A stretch of DNA of 18,199 nucleotides from Oscillospiraceae bacterium (GTDB taxonomy: Bacteria > Bacillota > Clostridia > Oscillospirales > Oscillospiraceae), in contig CACXBO010000149.1 in assembly GCA_902765975.1 (NCBI GenBank), positions 1 to 18,199 of the forward strand, written 5' to 3'. The notes below the pieces were generated by a model. It was not told the DNA's origin, made no database searches, and was given only the letters and a program-made list of their open reading frames with translations. A program made the translations under genes and the position numbers. The stretch's first letter is position 1; every line of letters starts with the position of its first letter. Below are positions 1 to 6,525 of the stretch, piece by piece.

Positions 1-1
1 A

Positions 2-526
2 GGACGCGGCCCGCTCGCGGGACCCGTGTGCGCCGCCGCCTGCGTTCTGCCCTTCGGGCTTGAGATTGATGGGCTCAACGATTCAAAAAAGCTGACCGAG
101 AGGCAGAGAGAGCGGCTGTATCCCGTGATATGCGAAAAGGCAATATCATGGGCGGTCGGCTTTGCAAGTCCGGAGGAGATAGACGAGGTAAATATCCTGA
201 ATGCGACCTATCTTGCCATGAACAGGGCGGTCTCGGCTCTCAAAACTGCGCCGGATATAAGCATTGTGGACGGGAACCGCTCAGCGGGACTGAGCTTTGA
301 GAATATAACGGTCGTCGGCGGCGACGGGAAAAGCGCGTCGGTGGCCGCCGCGTCCGTTATTGCAAAGGTCACGAGAGACAGGCTGATGCTGGAGCTGAGC
401 GGGAAGTACCCGGAGTATGCTTTCGATAAGCATAAGGGCTATCCCACGGCGCTGCACTACGCTAAGCTCAGAGAGTTCGGACCGAGCGAGATACACAGAA
501 AAACCTTTTTGAAGAAGATGCACTGA
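2..526 (+). CDS. rnhB: Ribonuclease HII, 5'-truncated by window edge
   Basis: RNase HII cuts the RNA strand of RNA-DNA hybrids and removes single ribonucleotides from DNA. The visible 174 residues begin in the conserved N-terminal motif as GRGPLAGPV, so the first two catalytic acidic residues (the D-E just before GRG) lie outside the window. Also visible are GLNDSKKL, the VDGN motif with the third catalytic Asp, and GGD followed by SVAAASVIAKVTRD, which carries the fourth Asp. The late HKGYPT motif is present too. The frame is open to the left edge, so the GTG at 26 is an internal valine and not the start. The stop at 524-526 is directly followed by the ATG of the next gene, which suggests translational coupling. 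The family call is firm; only the start is missing. Confidence 0.97.
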   Translation, partial: GRGPLAGPVCAAACVLPFGLEIDGLNDSKKLTERQRERLYPVICEKAISWAVGFASPEEIDEVNILNATYLAMNRAVSALKTAPDISIVDGNRSAGLSFENITVVGGDGKSASVAAASVIAKVTRDRLMLELSGKYPEYAFDKHKGYPTALHYAKLREFGPSEIHRKTFLKKMH

Positions 527-901
527 ATGAACGAGAAAAAGCTGCTTGGACGCTGGGGCGAGGAGATCGCCGCAAGCTTATATAAGAAAAAGGGATATAA
601 AATAATCGCTATGGGCTATACGACCCGCTTCGGAGAGGTGGACGTTATAGCCGAGAACAGGGATACTGTCGTGTTCTGCGAGGTCAAGCTGCGCAAGAAC
701 GAAGAGCATGGCGCGGCGCGTGAGTTCGTGGGCGTCGAAAAGAGAAGAAGGGTCATGTCGGCGGCGTCACTGTGGCTTCAGGACTCAGGCTGCGAAAAGC
801 AGCCCAGATTCGACGTTATGGAGATTTACGCCCCGGAGGGCGTCAATACAAAAAAACCTGAGACGCATCTTTTAGAGGAAGCGTTCTGGGAAGGAATGTG
901 A
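527..901 (+). CDS. yraN: YraN/UPF0102 family nuclease-fold protein
   Basis: This 124-residue protein belongs to the small UPF0102 (YraN) family, which has a PD-(D/E)XK endonuclease-like fold and no settled function. It starts with the typical LGRWGEEIA segment. The nuclease-like core is FGEVDVIA (E37, D39) followed by VVFCEVK (E52, K54), matching the E/D...E-x-K metal-binding pattern of the fold. The ATG at 527 touches the rnhB stop codon. Pairing of rnhB with yraN is common in Firmicutes and fits a link to nucleic acid processing, but that role is inferred from context. The length is usual for the family. Six bases separate it from thrC. Confidence 0.93.
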   Translation: MNEKKLLGRWGEEIAASLYKKKGYKIIAMGYTTRFGEVDVIAENRDTVVFCEVKLRKNEEHGAAREFVGVEKRRRVMSAASLWLQDSGCEKQPRFDVMEIYAPEGVNTKKPETHLLEEAFWEGM

Positions 902-907
902 AATAAA

Positions 908-2392
908 ATGAAATACTACAGCACGCGAGACAGAAAAGTTGAGATAGAATCCGCCGGAGCTATAGCGATGGGTCTTTCGAGAGAGGGCGGACTGTTCGTT
1001 CCGGAGAGACTTCCAAAGATCGGTCCGGAGGAGCTCGGGAGGCTCTGCGGCCTGGGCTACAGGGAGAGAGCCGTTCAGATCATGAAGCTCTTCCTTGAGG
1101 ACTATTCGGAGGAAGAGCTGAGAGCCTTTGCAGATGCGGCATACTCTTCCGACAAATTCGATACTGATGCCGTTGCGCCGGTCGTAAAGCTCGGAGAGGG
1201 AAGGTATATCCTCGAGCTGTGGCACGGTCCGACCTCTGCGTTCAAGGATATGGCGCTGCAGATGCTCCCGCATCTTCTGACCGCGGCGCTGAAAAAGACG
1301 GGAGAAAAGAAAAAGGTATGTATCCTTGTTGCAACGAGCGGCGATACCGGTAAAGCCGCGCTCGAGGGGTTCCGCGACGTTGAAGGGACTAAGATACTCG
1401 TATTCTACCCGCGCGACGGAGTAAGCGACGTTCAGAAGCTGCAGATGACGAGTCAGGAGGGCACAAACGTCCGCGTCGCCGCGATAGAGGGCAACTTCGA
1501 CGACGCTCAGTCCGGCGTAAAAGAGGTGTTCTCCAGCGCGGAGCTCAGAGAAGAGCTTGCCGCCTCGGGCTGGTTCCTCTCGTCGGCAAACTCAATAAAC
1601 TGGGGCAGACTGCTGCCGCAGATTGTGTATTATTTCTCCGCCTACTGCGATCTTTTGAACGCGGGCGAGATAGAAGAGGGCGAGAAGATAAACTTCTCCG
1701 TTCCGACGGGGAACTTCGGCGATATCCTCGCCGGCTTCTACGCCATGCAGATGGGGCTTCCGGTCTCACGCCTGATTTGCGCTTCCAATAAAAACGACGT
1801 GCTCACCGACTTCTTCAGAACGGGAGAGTATAACAGGGTCAGACCGTTCTATGAGACGATATCCCCGTCTATGGATATCCTCATATCGTCGAATCTCGAA
1901 AGGCTTTTGAGCTTTCTATCGGGAAGCGGCGAGACTGTCGCCGAGCTTATGGACGAGCTGAAGAGCGAAGGACGCTACTCTGTATCTCCGGAACTAATGA
2001 AAAAAATCGGCAGCGTGTTTTCCGCGGGAAGCCTTGACGACGAAGCCTCTAAATCTGTTATCAAAAGAGTGTTCGAAGAGAAGGACTACCTTATGGACAC
2101 GCACACCGCTGTCGCCTACGGCGTTATGGAGAAATACCGCGAGGAGAGCGGAGATAAGACCAAGACAGTCACCCTCTCAACTGCCAGCCCCTTCAAGTTC
2201 ACTCCCGCAGTGCTCGACGCTCTCGGGGAGAGCGGAGATAAGCCGGGACCGGAGCTTATATCCGTTTTGTCCGAAAAGACGGGAAAGCCCGCGCCCCGTC
2301 CTCTTGCAGAGCTGGCAGGGAAAAAGGCGAGATTTACCGCCTCGATAAAGAAGGACGGATTATTCGACGAGGTAAGAGATTTTTTGAAATAA
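908..2392 (+). CDS. thrC: Threonine synthase
   Basis: Threonine synthase converts O-phosphohomoserine and water to threonine and phosphate, the last step of threonine synthesis, in the cytoplasm with PLP. The 494-residue length fits the longer ThrC form. The N-terminus MKYYSTRD and the G-L-F-V-P segment near residue 30 are typical. HGPTSAFKD carries the expected PLP-binding lysine at K113. VATSGDTGKAALEGF (141-155) is the substrate/PLP phosphate region, and VPTGNFGDILAG is the later glycine-rich cofactor motif. No other threonine-pathway gene is visible here, so thrC rides in an operon with rnhB and yraN and not in a hom-thrB-thrC cluster. A hairpin follows the stop codon. Confidence 0.97.
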   Translation: MKYYSTRDRKVEIESAGAIAMGLSREGGLFVPERLPKIGPEELGRLCGLGYRERAVQIMKLFLEDYSEEELRAFADAAYSSDKFDTDAVAPVVKLGEGRYILELWHGPTSAFKDMALQMLPHLLTAALKKTGEKKKVCILVATSGDTGKAALEGFRDVEGTKILVFYPRDGVSDVQKLQMTSQEGTNVRVAAIEGNFDDAQSGVKEVFSSAELREELAASGWFLSSANSINWGRLLPQIVYYFSAYCDLLNAGEIEEGEKINFSVPTGNFGDILAGFYAMQMGLPVSRLICASNKNDVLTDFFRTGEYNRVRPFYETISPSMDILISSNLERLLSFLSGSGETVAELMDELKSEGRYSVSPELMKKIGSVFSAGSLDDEASKSVIKRVFEEKDYLMDTHTAVAYGVMEKYREESGDKTKTVTLSTASPFKFTPAVLDALGESGDKPGPELISVLSEKTGKPAPRPLAELAGKKARFTASIKKDGLFDEVRDFLK

Positions 2393-2393
2393 G

Positions 2394-2422
2394 CTGATAA
2401 TGACCCGCTGAGGTCATATCAG
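2394..2422 (+). promoter_or_regulatory. Stem-loop between thrC and the phosphoesterase gene
   Basis: The left arm CTGATAATGACC (2394-2405) pairs with GGTCATATCAG (2412-2422), leaving one bulged A and a 6-base loop CGCTGA. It starts two bases after the thrC stop. It ends four bases before the SD GGGGAGG (2426-2432) of the next gene. There is no T-tract, so it is unlikely to be an intrinsic terminator. An mRNA processing/stability element or a translation-modulating stem is more likely (inference). Confidence 0.6.
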
Positions 2423-2436
2423 GCCGGGGAGGACAT

Positions 2437-3123
2437 ATGCTCTATACTATCGGCGATCTTCACTTATCCTTCCAGACCGATAAGCCGATGGACGTGTTCG
2501 GCAGGGAATGGGAGGGGCACACAGAAAAGCTCAGGGAAAATTTCAGATCGCTTACCCCGGATGACGTTACCGTGATCGCCGGAGATTTGACGTGGGGAAT
2601 AAGCCTTGCCGACTGCCTTGAGGACTTCCGCTTTATCCACGAGCTTCCGGGCAAAAAGATCATACTGAAGGGAAACCACGATTTCTGGTGGTCTACCGCA
2701 ACTAAGGCTATGAAGTTTTTCAAGGAAAACGGCCTCGACTCGATAGAGATACTCAACAACAACTGCTTCTTTTACGGAGACACGGCTATCTGCGGTACCC
2801 GCGGATGGTTTTGCCCGAGCGAGAATCCGTCCGATCAGGATAAAAAGATAATGGCGCGGGAGGTGCTGAGGCTGGAAACCTCGCTGAGTCTTGCCGGGAA
2901 TGCGGAGAGAAAGATAGTGTTCCTGCACTACCCCCCGTTCTACGGAAAATATTATTCCCGCGAGATGGTTGACCTCATTCACCGCTACGGAGTGAGTGAA
3001 TGTTACTACGGGCATATACACGGGTCCGGAAGGCTGCTCGCCTTCGAGGGAGAGGCCGGAGGAGTGAGGTACAGGCTCGTAAGCGCCGACCACGTGGGCT
3101 TTAAGCCGGTCAGAGTCCTATGA
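2437..3123 (+). CDS. Metallophosphoesterase (calcineurin-like)
   Basis: This is a 228-residue cytoplasmic calcineurin-like phosphoesterase with a complete set of metal ligands. They are GDLH (D7, H9), AGDL (D50), KGNHD (N80, H81), FLHYPP (H164) and YGHIH (H193, H195). A GTRGWFC segment near 120-126 marks it as one of the compact bacterial members annotated only as metallophosphoesterase. The substrate cannot be told from the sequence. The ATG at 2437 has a strong SD (GGGGAGG, 2426-2432). It is separated from thrC by 44 bases that hold a hairpin, and the next gene has its own promoter, so this is probably the last gene of its operon. No signal peptide or membrane segment is seen. Confidence 0.93.
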   Translation: MLYTIGDLHLSFQTDKPMDVFGREWEGHTEKLRENFRSLTPDDVTVIAGDLTWGISLADCLEDFRFIHELPGKKIILKGNHDFWWSTATKAMKFFKENGLDSIEILNNNCFFYGDTAICGTRGWFCPSENPSDQDKKIMAREVLRLETSLSLAGNAERKIVFLHYPPFYGKYYSREMVDLIHRYGVSECYYGHIHGSGRLLAFEGEAGGVRYRLVSADHVGFKPVRVL

Positions 3124-3139
3124 AATAATGTAAATTAAG

Positions 3140-3178
3140 TGTAAAAATGTTTACAATATCGTGAAGATGTGATAAAAT
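3140..3178 (+). promoter_or_regulatory. Sigma-A-type promoter for tig with overlapping inverted repeat
   Basis: A -35 box TTTACA (3150-3155) and a -10 box TAAAAT (3173-3178) are separated by exactly 17 bases. TG at 3170-3171 forms an extended -10. The predicted start is near 3185, giving a leader of about 33 bases before the GTG of tig. The perfect inverted repeat TGTAAA-AATG-TTTACA (3140-3155) ends exactly at the -35 box, a position typical of an operator. No CIRCE element and no CtsR heptad repeat is present. Confidence 0.7.
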
Positions 3179-3217
3179 AACCCGGTATGTCTATAAAAGC
3201 ACAGGAGGAGATCCAAA

Positions 3218-4510
3218 GTGATTGTAAAGGATTTTGAAAAGAAAGAGAAAAGCACCGCTGAATTTACCGTTGAGGTGAGCCCGGAGGAATTCGAGTCCGC
3301 GATCAACAAGGCTTATATGAAGGGCAGGGGCAGAATATCCATACCCGGCTTCCGCAAGGGCAAGGCGCCCAGAAGAATGATCGAGTCGATGTACGGCACA
3401 GGCGTATTCTACGACGACGCCGTGGAAGAGGTATATCCGGAGGCTCTCGATCTCGGAATCAAGGAGAACGCTCTCAGCGTCGTAGGTCAGCCGGCGATAA
3501 CAGACATAAAGATAGGCGAGGATAAGTCCCTCACACTCAGGTTCCGCGTCGCCGTATATCCCGAGATAAAGGTCGAGGGCTATAAGGGCATAGAGGCTCC
3601 CAAGCCCCCGGTCGGCATCAGCGACAAGGACGTAGACCGCGCGATCGAAAATACCCGCGAGCAGAACGCGAGAGTCGAGACCGCCGACCGTCCCGCGAAG
3701 TCCGGCGATATCGCCACTATCGACTTCGTCGGATATATGGATGGCAAGCCGTTTGAGGGCGGAGCCGGCGAAGATTACGATCTCGAGCTCGGAAGCGGCA
3801 CATTCATTCCCGGCTTTGAGGATCAGCTCATCGGCAAGAGCGCAGGCGAGGAGACCGAGGTCAACGTGACCTTCCCCGAGGCTTATGCGCCCGAGCTTGC
3901 CGGCAAGCCCGCCACCTTCAAGGTGACAGTCAAGGGCATTAAGGAGAAGCTCCTTCCCGACCTCGACGATGAGTTCGCCAAGGACGTTTCCGAGTTCGAC
4001 ACCCTTGAGGAGTACAGGAAGAGCGTTAAGGCAGAGCTTATTGAAAAGCGCGGCAAGGCTGCTGAGGAGGACTTCAGAAATATCGTTCTCTCCCGTCTCG
4101 TTGATAAGGTCGAAGGCGATATACCCGACGCAATGATCGACGATCAGGTCAATAATATGATCGACAACTTTAAGTACAACATCCGCGCTCAGGGCATGGA
4201 TTTCGAGCAGTATCTCAAGATGATGGGCATGGAGGAGAGCGGGCTTCGCAACGAGCTCCGTCCCACCGCTGAAAAGGAGATAAAGGCTGACCTCGCTTTC
4301 GAGTATATTGCAAAGCAGGAGAACTTTGATGTCTCCGATGAGAAAGTCGAGGCAGAGTATGAGAGACTTGCCAAGGAATACAGCATGAAGCTCGAGGACA
4401 TAAAGAGCGCAGTGCTTCCCGACGCGGTGAAGACAGGTCTCCAGATCGACGCGGCCAAGGAATTCGTTTACGGCAGCGCAGTCGGCACCGAGTCCGGAAA
4501 CGAGGAATAA
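3218..4510 (+). CDS. tig: Trigger factor (ribosome-associated chaperone/prolyl isomerase)
   Basis: Trigger factor binds the ribosome exit tunnel and folds nascent chains. At 430 residues it has the family's full length and three parts. The N-terminal ribosome-binding domain carries the signature GFRKGKAPR (44-52). An FKBP-type peptidyl-prolyl isomerase domain spans roughly 150-240, with GDIATIDFVGYMDG and IPGFEDQLIG. A helical C-terminal chaperone domain follows. The start is GTG at 3218 with a very strong SD (AGGAGGAG, 3203-3210) seven bases upstream. It directly follows the promoter at 3150-3178 and leads the clpP-clpX-lon series, the usual order in Clostridia. Codons look biased toward CGC, AAG and ATC, consistent with high expression (visual impression only). 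Confidence 0.98.
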   Translation: MIVKDFEKKEKSTAEFTVEVSPEEFESAINKAYMKGRGRISIPGFRKGKAPRRMIESMYGTGVFYDDAVEEVYPEALDLGIKENALSVVGQPAITDIKIGEDKSLTLRFRVAVYPEIKVEGYKGIEAPKPPVGISDKDVDRAIENTREQNARVETADRPAKSGDIATIDFVGYMDGKPFEGGAGEDYDLELGSGTFIPGFEDQLIGKSAGEETEVNVTFPEAYAPELAGKPATFKVTVKGIKEKLLPDLDDEFAKDVSEFDTLEEYRKSVKAELIEKRGKAAEEDFRNIVLSRLVDKVEGDIPDAMIDDQVNNMIDNFKYNIRAQGMDFEQYLKMMGMEESGLRNELRPTAEKEIKADLAFEYIAKQENFDVSDEKVEAEYERLAKEYSMKLEDIKSAVLPDAVKTGLQIDAAKEFVYGSAVGTESGNEE

Positions 4511-4552
4511 TCACCCCGGATTTTGGCAATCATCAATTTGAGCACTACTTAT

Positions 4553-4560
4553 AAGGAGGG
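4553..4560 (+). promoter_or_regulatory. Strong SD that fixes the clpP start
   Basis: AAGGAGGG lies seven bases before the ATG at 4568. It supports that codon over an in-frame TTG at 4523, which has no SD and would add 15 residues not found in ClpP. Confidence 0.85.
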
Positions 4561-4567
4561 CCTGTTT

Positions 4568-5149
4568 ATGGCATTAGTACCTTACGTTGTTGAGCAGACG
4601 AGCAGAGGAGAGCGAAGCTACGATATCTTTTCAAGGCTTCTGAACGACAGAATTATTTTTCTCGGCGAAGAGGTAAACGATACGACGGCGAGCTTAGTCG
4701 TGGCGCAGCTTCTTTACCTTGAGGCGCAGGACCCCGATAAGGACATCCAGTTCTATATAAACTCACCGGGCGGTTCCGTTACCGCGGGTATGGCTATCTA
4801 TGATACCATGCAGTATATAAAGCCCGACGTCTCCACCATCTGCGTCGGTCTTGCCGCCAGTATGGGCGCCTTTCTTCTCGCTGCAGGAGCAAAGGGCAAG
4901 AGGATAGCTCTTCCCAACTCCGAAATCATGATCCACCAGCCGTCCGGCGGCTTCCAGGGTCAGGCGACCGATATCCGTATCCACGCTGAGAATATCCTCA
5001 GGATAAAGGACAATCTAAACCGCATTCTCGCGGAAAACACCGGCAAGGATATCGATACCGTCCGCGTTGCAACAGAGCGCGATAATTTCATGTCCGCTGA
5101 AGAGGCCGTTGAGTTCGGGATAATCGATAAGGTCATAACGAAACGCTGA
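4568..5149 (+). CDS. clpP: ATP-dependent Clp protease proteolytic subunit
   Basis: ClpP forms the tetradecameric serine-protease barrel that degrades proteins unfolded by ClpX or other Clp ATPases. The 193-residue length is standard, starting [19 protein letters not shown]. The catalytic triad is complete: S98 in [10 protein letters not shown]123 in MIHQPSGG and D172 in ERDNF. The oxyanion region INSPGGSV is intact. No propeptide beyond a few residues is apparent. It lies 57 bases after tig and 32 bases before clpX, with no terminator in either gap, so the three are very likely co-transcribed from the tig promoter. A free-standing promoter in the tig-clpP gap was looked for and not convincingly found. 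Confidence 0.98.
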   Translation: MALVPYVVEQTSRGERSYDIFSRLLNDRIIFLGEEVNDTTASLVVAQLLYLEAQDPDKDIQFYINSPGGSVTAGMAIYDTMQYIKPDVSTICVGLAASMGAFLLAAGAKGKRIALPNSEIMIHQPSGGFQGQATDIRIHAENILRIKDNLNRILAENTGKDIDTVRVATERDNFMSAEEAVEFGIIDKVITKR

Positions 5150-5181
5150 AAATCATTTTCGGAAAGGGTTTTTTGATCTAA

Positions 5182-6465
5182 ATGGCAAAGAATGACGAAA
5201 AGCTTATACGCTGCAGCTTCTGCGGGAAAAGAGAAGACGAGGTGGAGCGCATCGTCAGAGGGCTCAACGCCTATATCTGCGACGAATGCGTGAGGCTGTG
5301 CAACGGGATAATGGGCTTCGATTATATCGAGCCCGGTTACGAGAACGACAGTGAAGAGACTGAGCTGCCCATACAGGATATTCCCAAGCCCCGCCAGATA
5401 AAGGAATACCTCGACGAGTATATCATAGGCCAGGACGAGGCGAAAAAGGCGATCTCCGTCGCCGTGTATAACCACTATAAGCGTATCTTCGCCGAGGACC
5501 AGGGCGACACGGAGCTGCAAAAGTCAAACGTGCTCATAATAGGACCTACCGGTTCCGGAAAAACGCTTTTCGCTCAGACTCTTGCGAAGCTTTTGAAGGT
5601 TCCCTTTGCCATAGCCGACGCGACAACGCTGACCGAGGCGGGCTACGTCGGAGACGACGTCGAGAATATTCTCCTGCGCCTTCTCCAGGCTGCGGATTTC
5701 AACGTGCCGCTTGCAGAGCACGGCATAATATATATCGACGAGCTTGACAAGATAGCAAGAAAAAGCGAGAACACGTCGATAACACGCGACGTTTCCGGCG
5801 AGGGAGTGCAGCAGGCGCTTCTGAAGATACTTGAGGGCACGGTAGCGGGCGTTCCTCCGCTCGGCGGAAGGAAGCATCCGCAGCAGGAGTTCATACAGGT
5901 GGACACGAAGAACATTCTGTTCATCTGCGGCGGAGCCTTTGACGGTATAGAGAAGATAATCGAGCAGCGCCTTGATAAGAAGAGCATGGGCTTCGGCGCC
6001 GAGATAAAGTCGAAGAAGGAGAGAGCGGCGGGCGAGATAATGCTGAACGTCCGTTCCCACGATCTGCAGAAGTTCGGAATAATCCCGGAGCTTATCGGGC
6101 GTATGCCGGTCATAGTCCCGATGAAGCAGCTAACCCGCGACGATCTTGTGAGGATACTGAAGGAGCCGAAGAACGCGCTTACAAAGCAGTATAAGGCTCT
6201 TATGAAATACGACGGAGTGAGTCTCGAATTTGAGGACGGCGCTCTTGAGGCAATCGCCGACAAGGCCATAGAGCTCGATATCGGAGCGAGAGGCCTGAGA
6301 AGCGTTGTGGAAGGCATTATGACCGACGTTATGTATGACGTGCCTTCTCACGACAGGATAGAGAAGGTCATAATCACGGAGGAGTCCGTGAGAGAAGGCA
6401 AGGCGCCAAGGCTCATCAAAAGGCCGAAGCCGAGACTTGATCCGGACCTTGCCGCAAATCTGTGA
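5182..6465 (+). CDS. clpX: ATP-dependent Clp protease ATP-binding subunit ClpX
   Basis: ClpX is the AAA+ unfoldase that feeds substrates into ClpP. The 427 residues include the N-terminal zinc-binding domain (C11, C14, C33, C36), Walker A GPTGSGKT (121-128), the pore-loop motif GYVGDDVE and Walker [11 protein letters not shown]. The RKH loop ([10 protein letters not shown]) and the sensor-2 motif GARGLRS are also present. The ClpP-docking IGF loop reads MGFGAE, a conservative I-to-M change. The SD is modest (GGAAAGGG, 5161-5168, about 13 bases from the ATG). The gene is followed by a strong terminator-like structure, and one arm of that structure lies within the last codons of clpX. Confidence 0.98.
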   Translation: MAKNDEKLIRCSFCGKREDEVERIVRGLNAYICDECVRLCNGIMGFDYIEPGYENDSEETELPIQDIPKPRQIKEYLDEYIIGQDEAKKAISVAVYNHYKRIFAEDQGDTELQKSNVLIIGPTGSGKTLFAQTLAKLLKVPFAIADATTLTEAGYVGDDVENILLRLLQAADFNVPLAEHGIIYIDELDKIARKSENTSITRDVSGEGVQQALLKILEGTVAGVPPLGGRKHPQQEFIQVDTKNILFICGGAFDGIEKIIEQRLDKKSMGFGAEIKSKKERAAGEIMLNVRSHDLQKFGIIPELIGRMPVIVPMKQLTRDDLVRILKEPKNALTKQYKALMKYDGVSLEFEDGALEAIADKAIELDIGARGLRSVVEGIMTDVMYDVPSHDRIEKVIITEESVREGKAPRLIKRPKPRLDPDLAANL

Positions 6466-6512
6466 TACCGAATATCGGGCGGGGGCTTGCCCCCGCCGTT
6501 TGCGGTTTTTTT
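6452..6512 (+). terminator. Nested intrinsic terminator or attenuator between clpX and lon
   Basis: The core hairpin is GGCGGGGGC (6478-6486), loop TT, GCCCCCGCC (6489-6497): nine perfect G-C pairs. It is enclosed by a second perfect stem. CCGCAAA (6452-6458, inside the clpX 3' end) pairs with TTTGCGG (6499-6505), which is directly followed by seven T's (6506-6512). A weak four-pair hairpin, GATA (6464-6467) with TATC (6473-6476), could form a third helix of a junction. The T-tract touches the lon SD, so any lon mRNA coming from clpX must read through it. Partial termination (attenuation) is therefore a reasonable reading. Confidence 0.8.
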
Positions 6513-6525
6513 AAGGACCTTTGAA

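Noticed and set aside
3124..3217. CtsR or CIRCE heat-shock operator ahead of tig
   Set aside because: No GGTCAAA heptad repeats and no TTAGCACTC/GAGTGCTAA pair occur in the gap; only the TGTAAA/TTTACA repeat is present.
4511..4567. Separate clpP promoter (TTGGCA at 4523 with a 17-base spacer)
   Set aside because: The hexamer at the required distance, TACTTA, matches the -10 consensus poorly, and other spacings are 19-20 bases.
6487..6525. TTG at 6487 as the lon start
   Set aside because: It would begin in the loop of the terminator hairpin without an SD and add residues not found in Lon; ATG at 6526 has a good SD.
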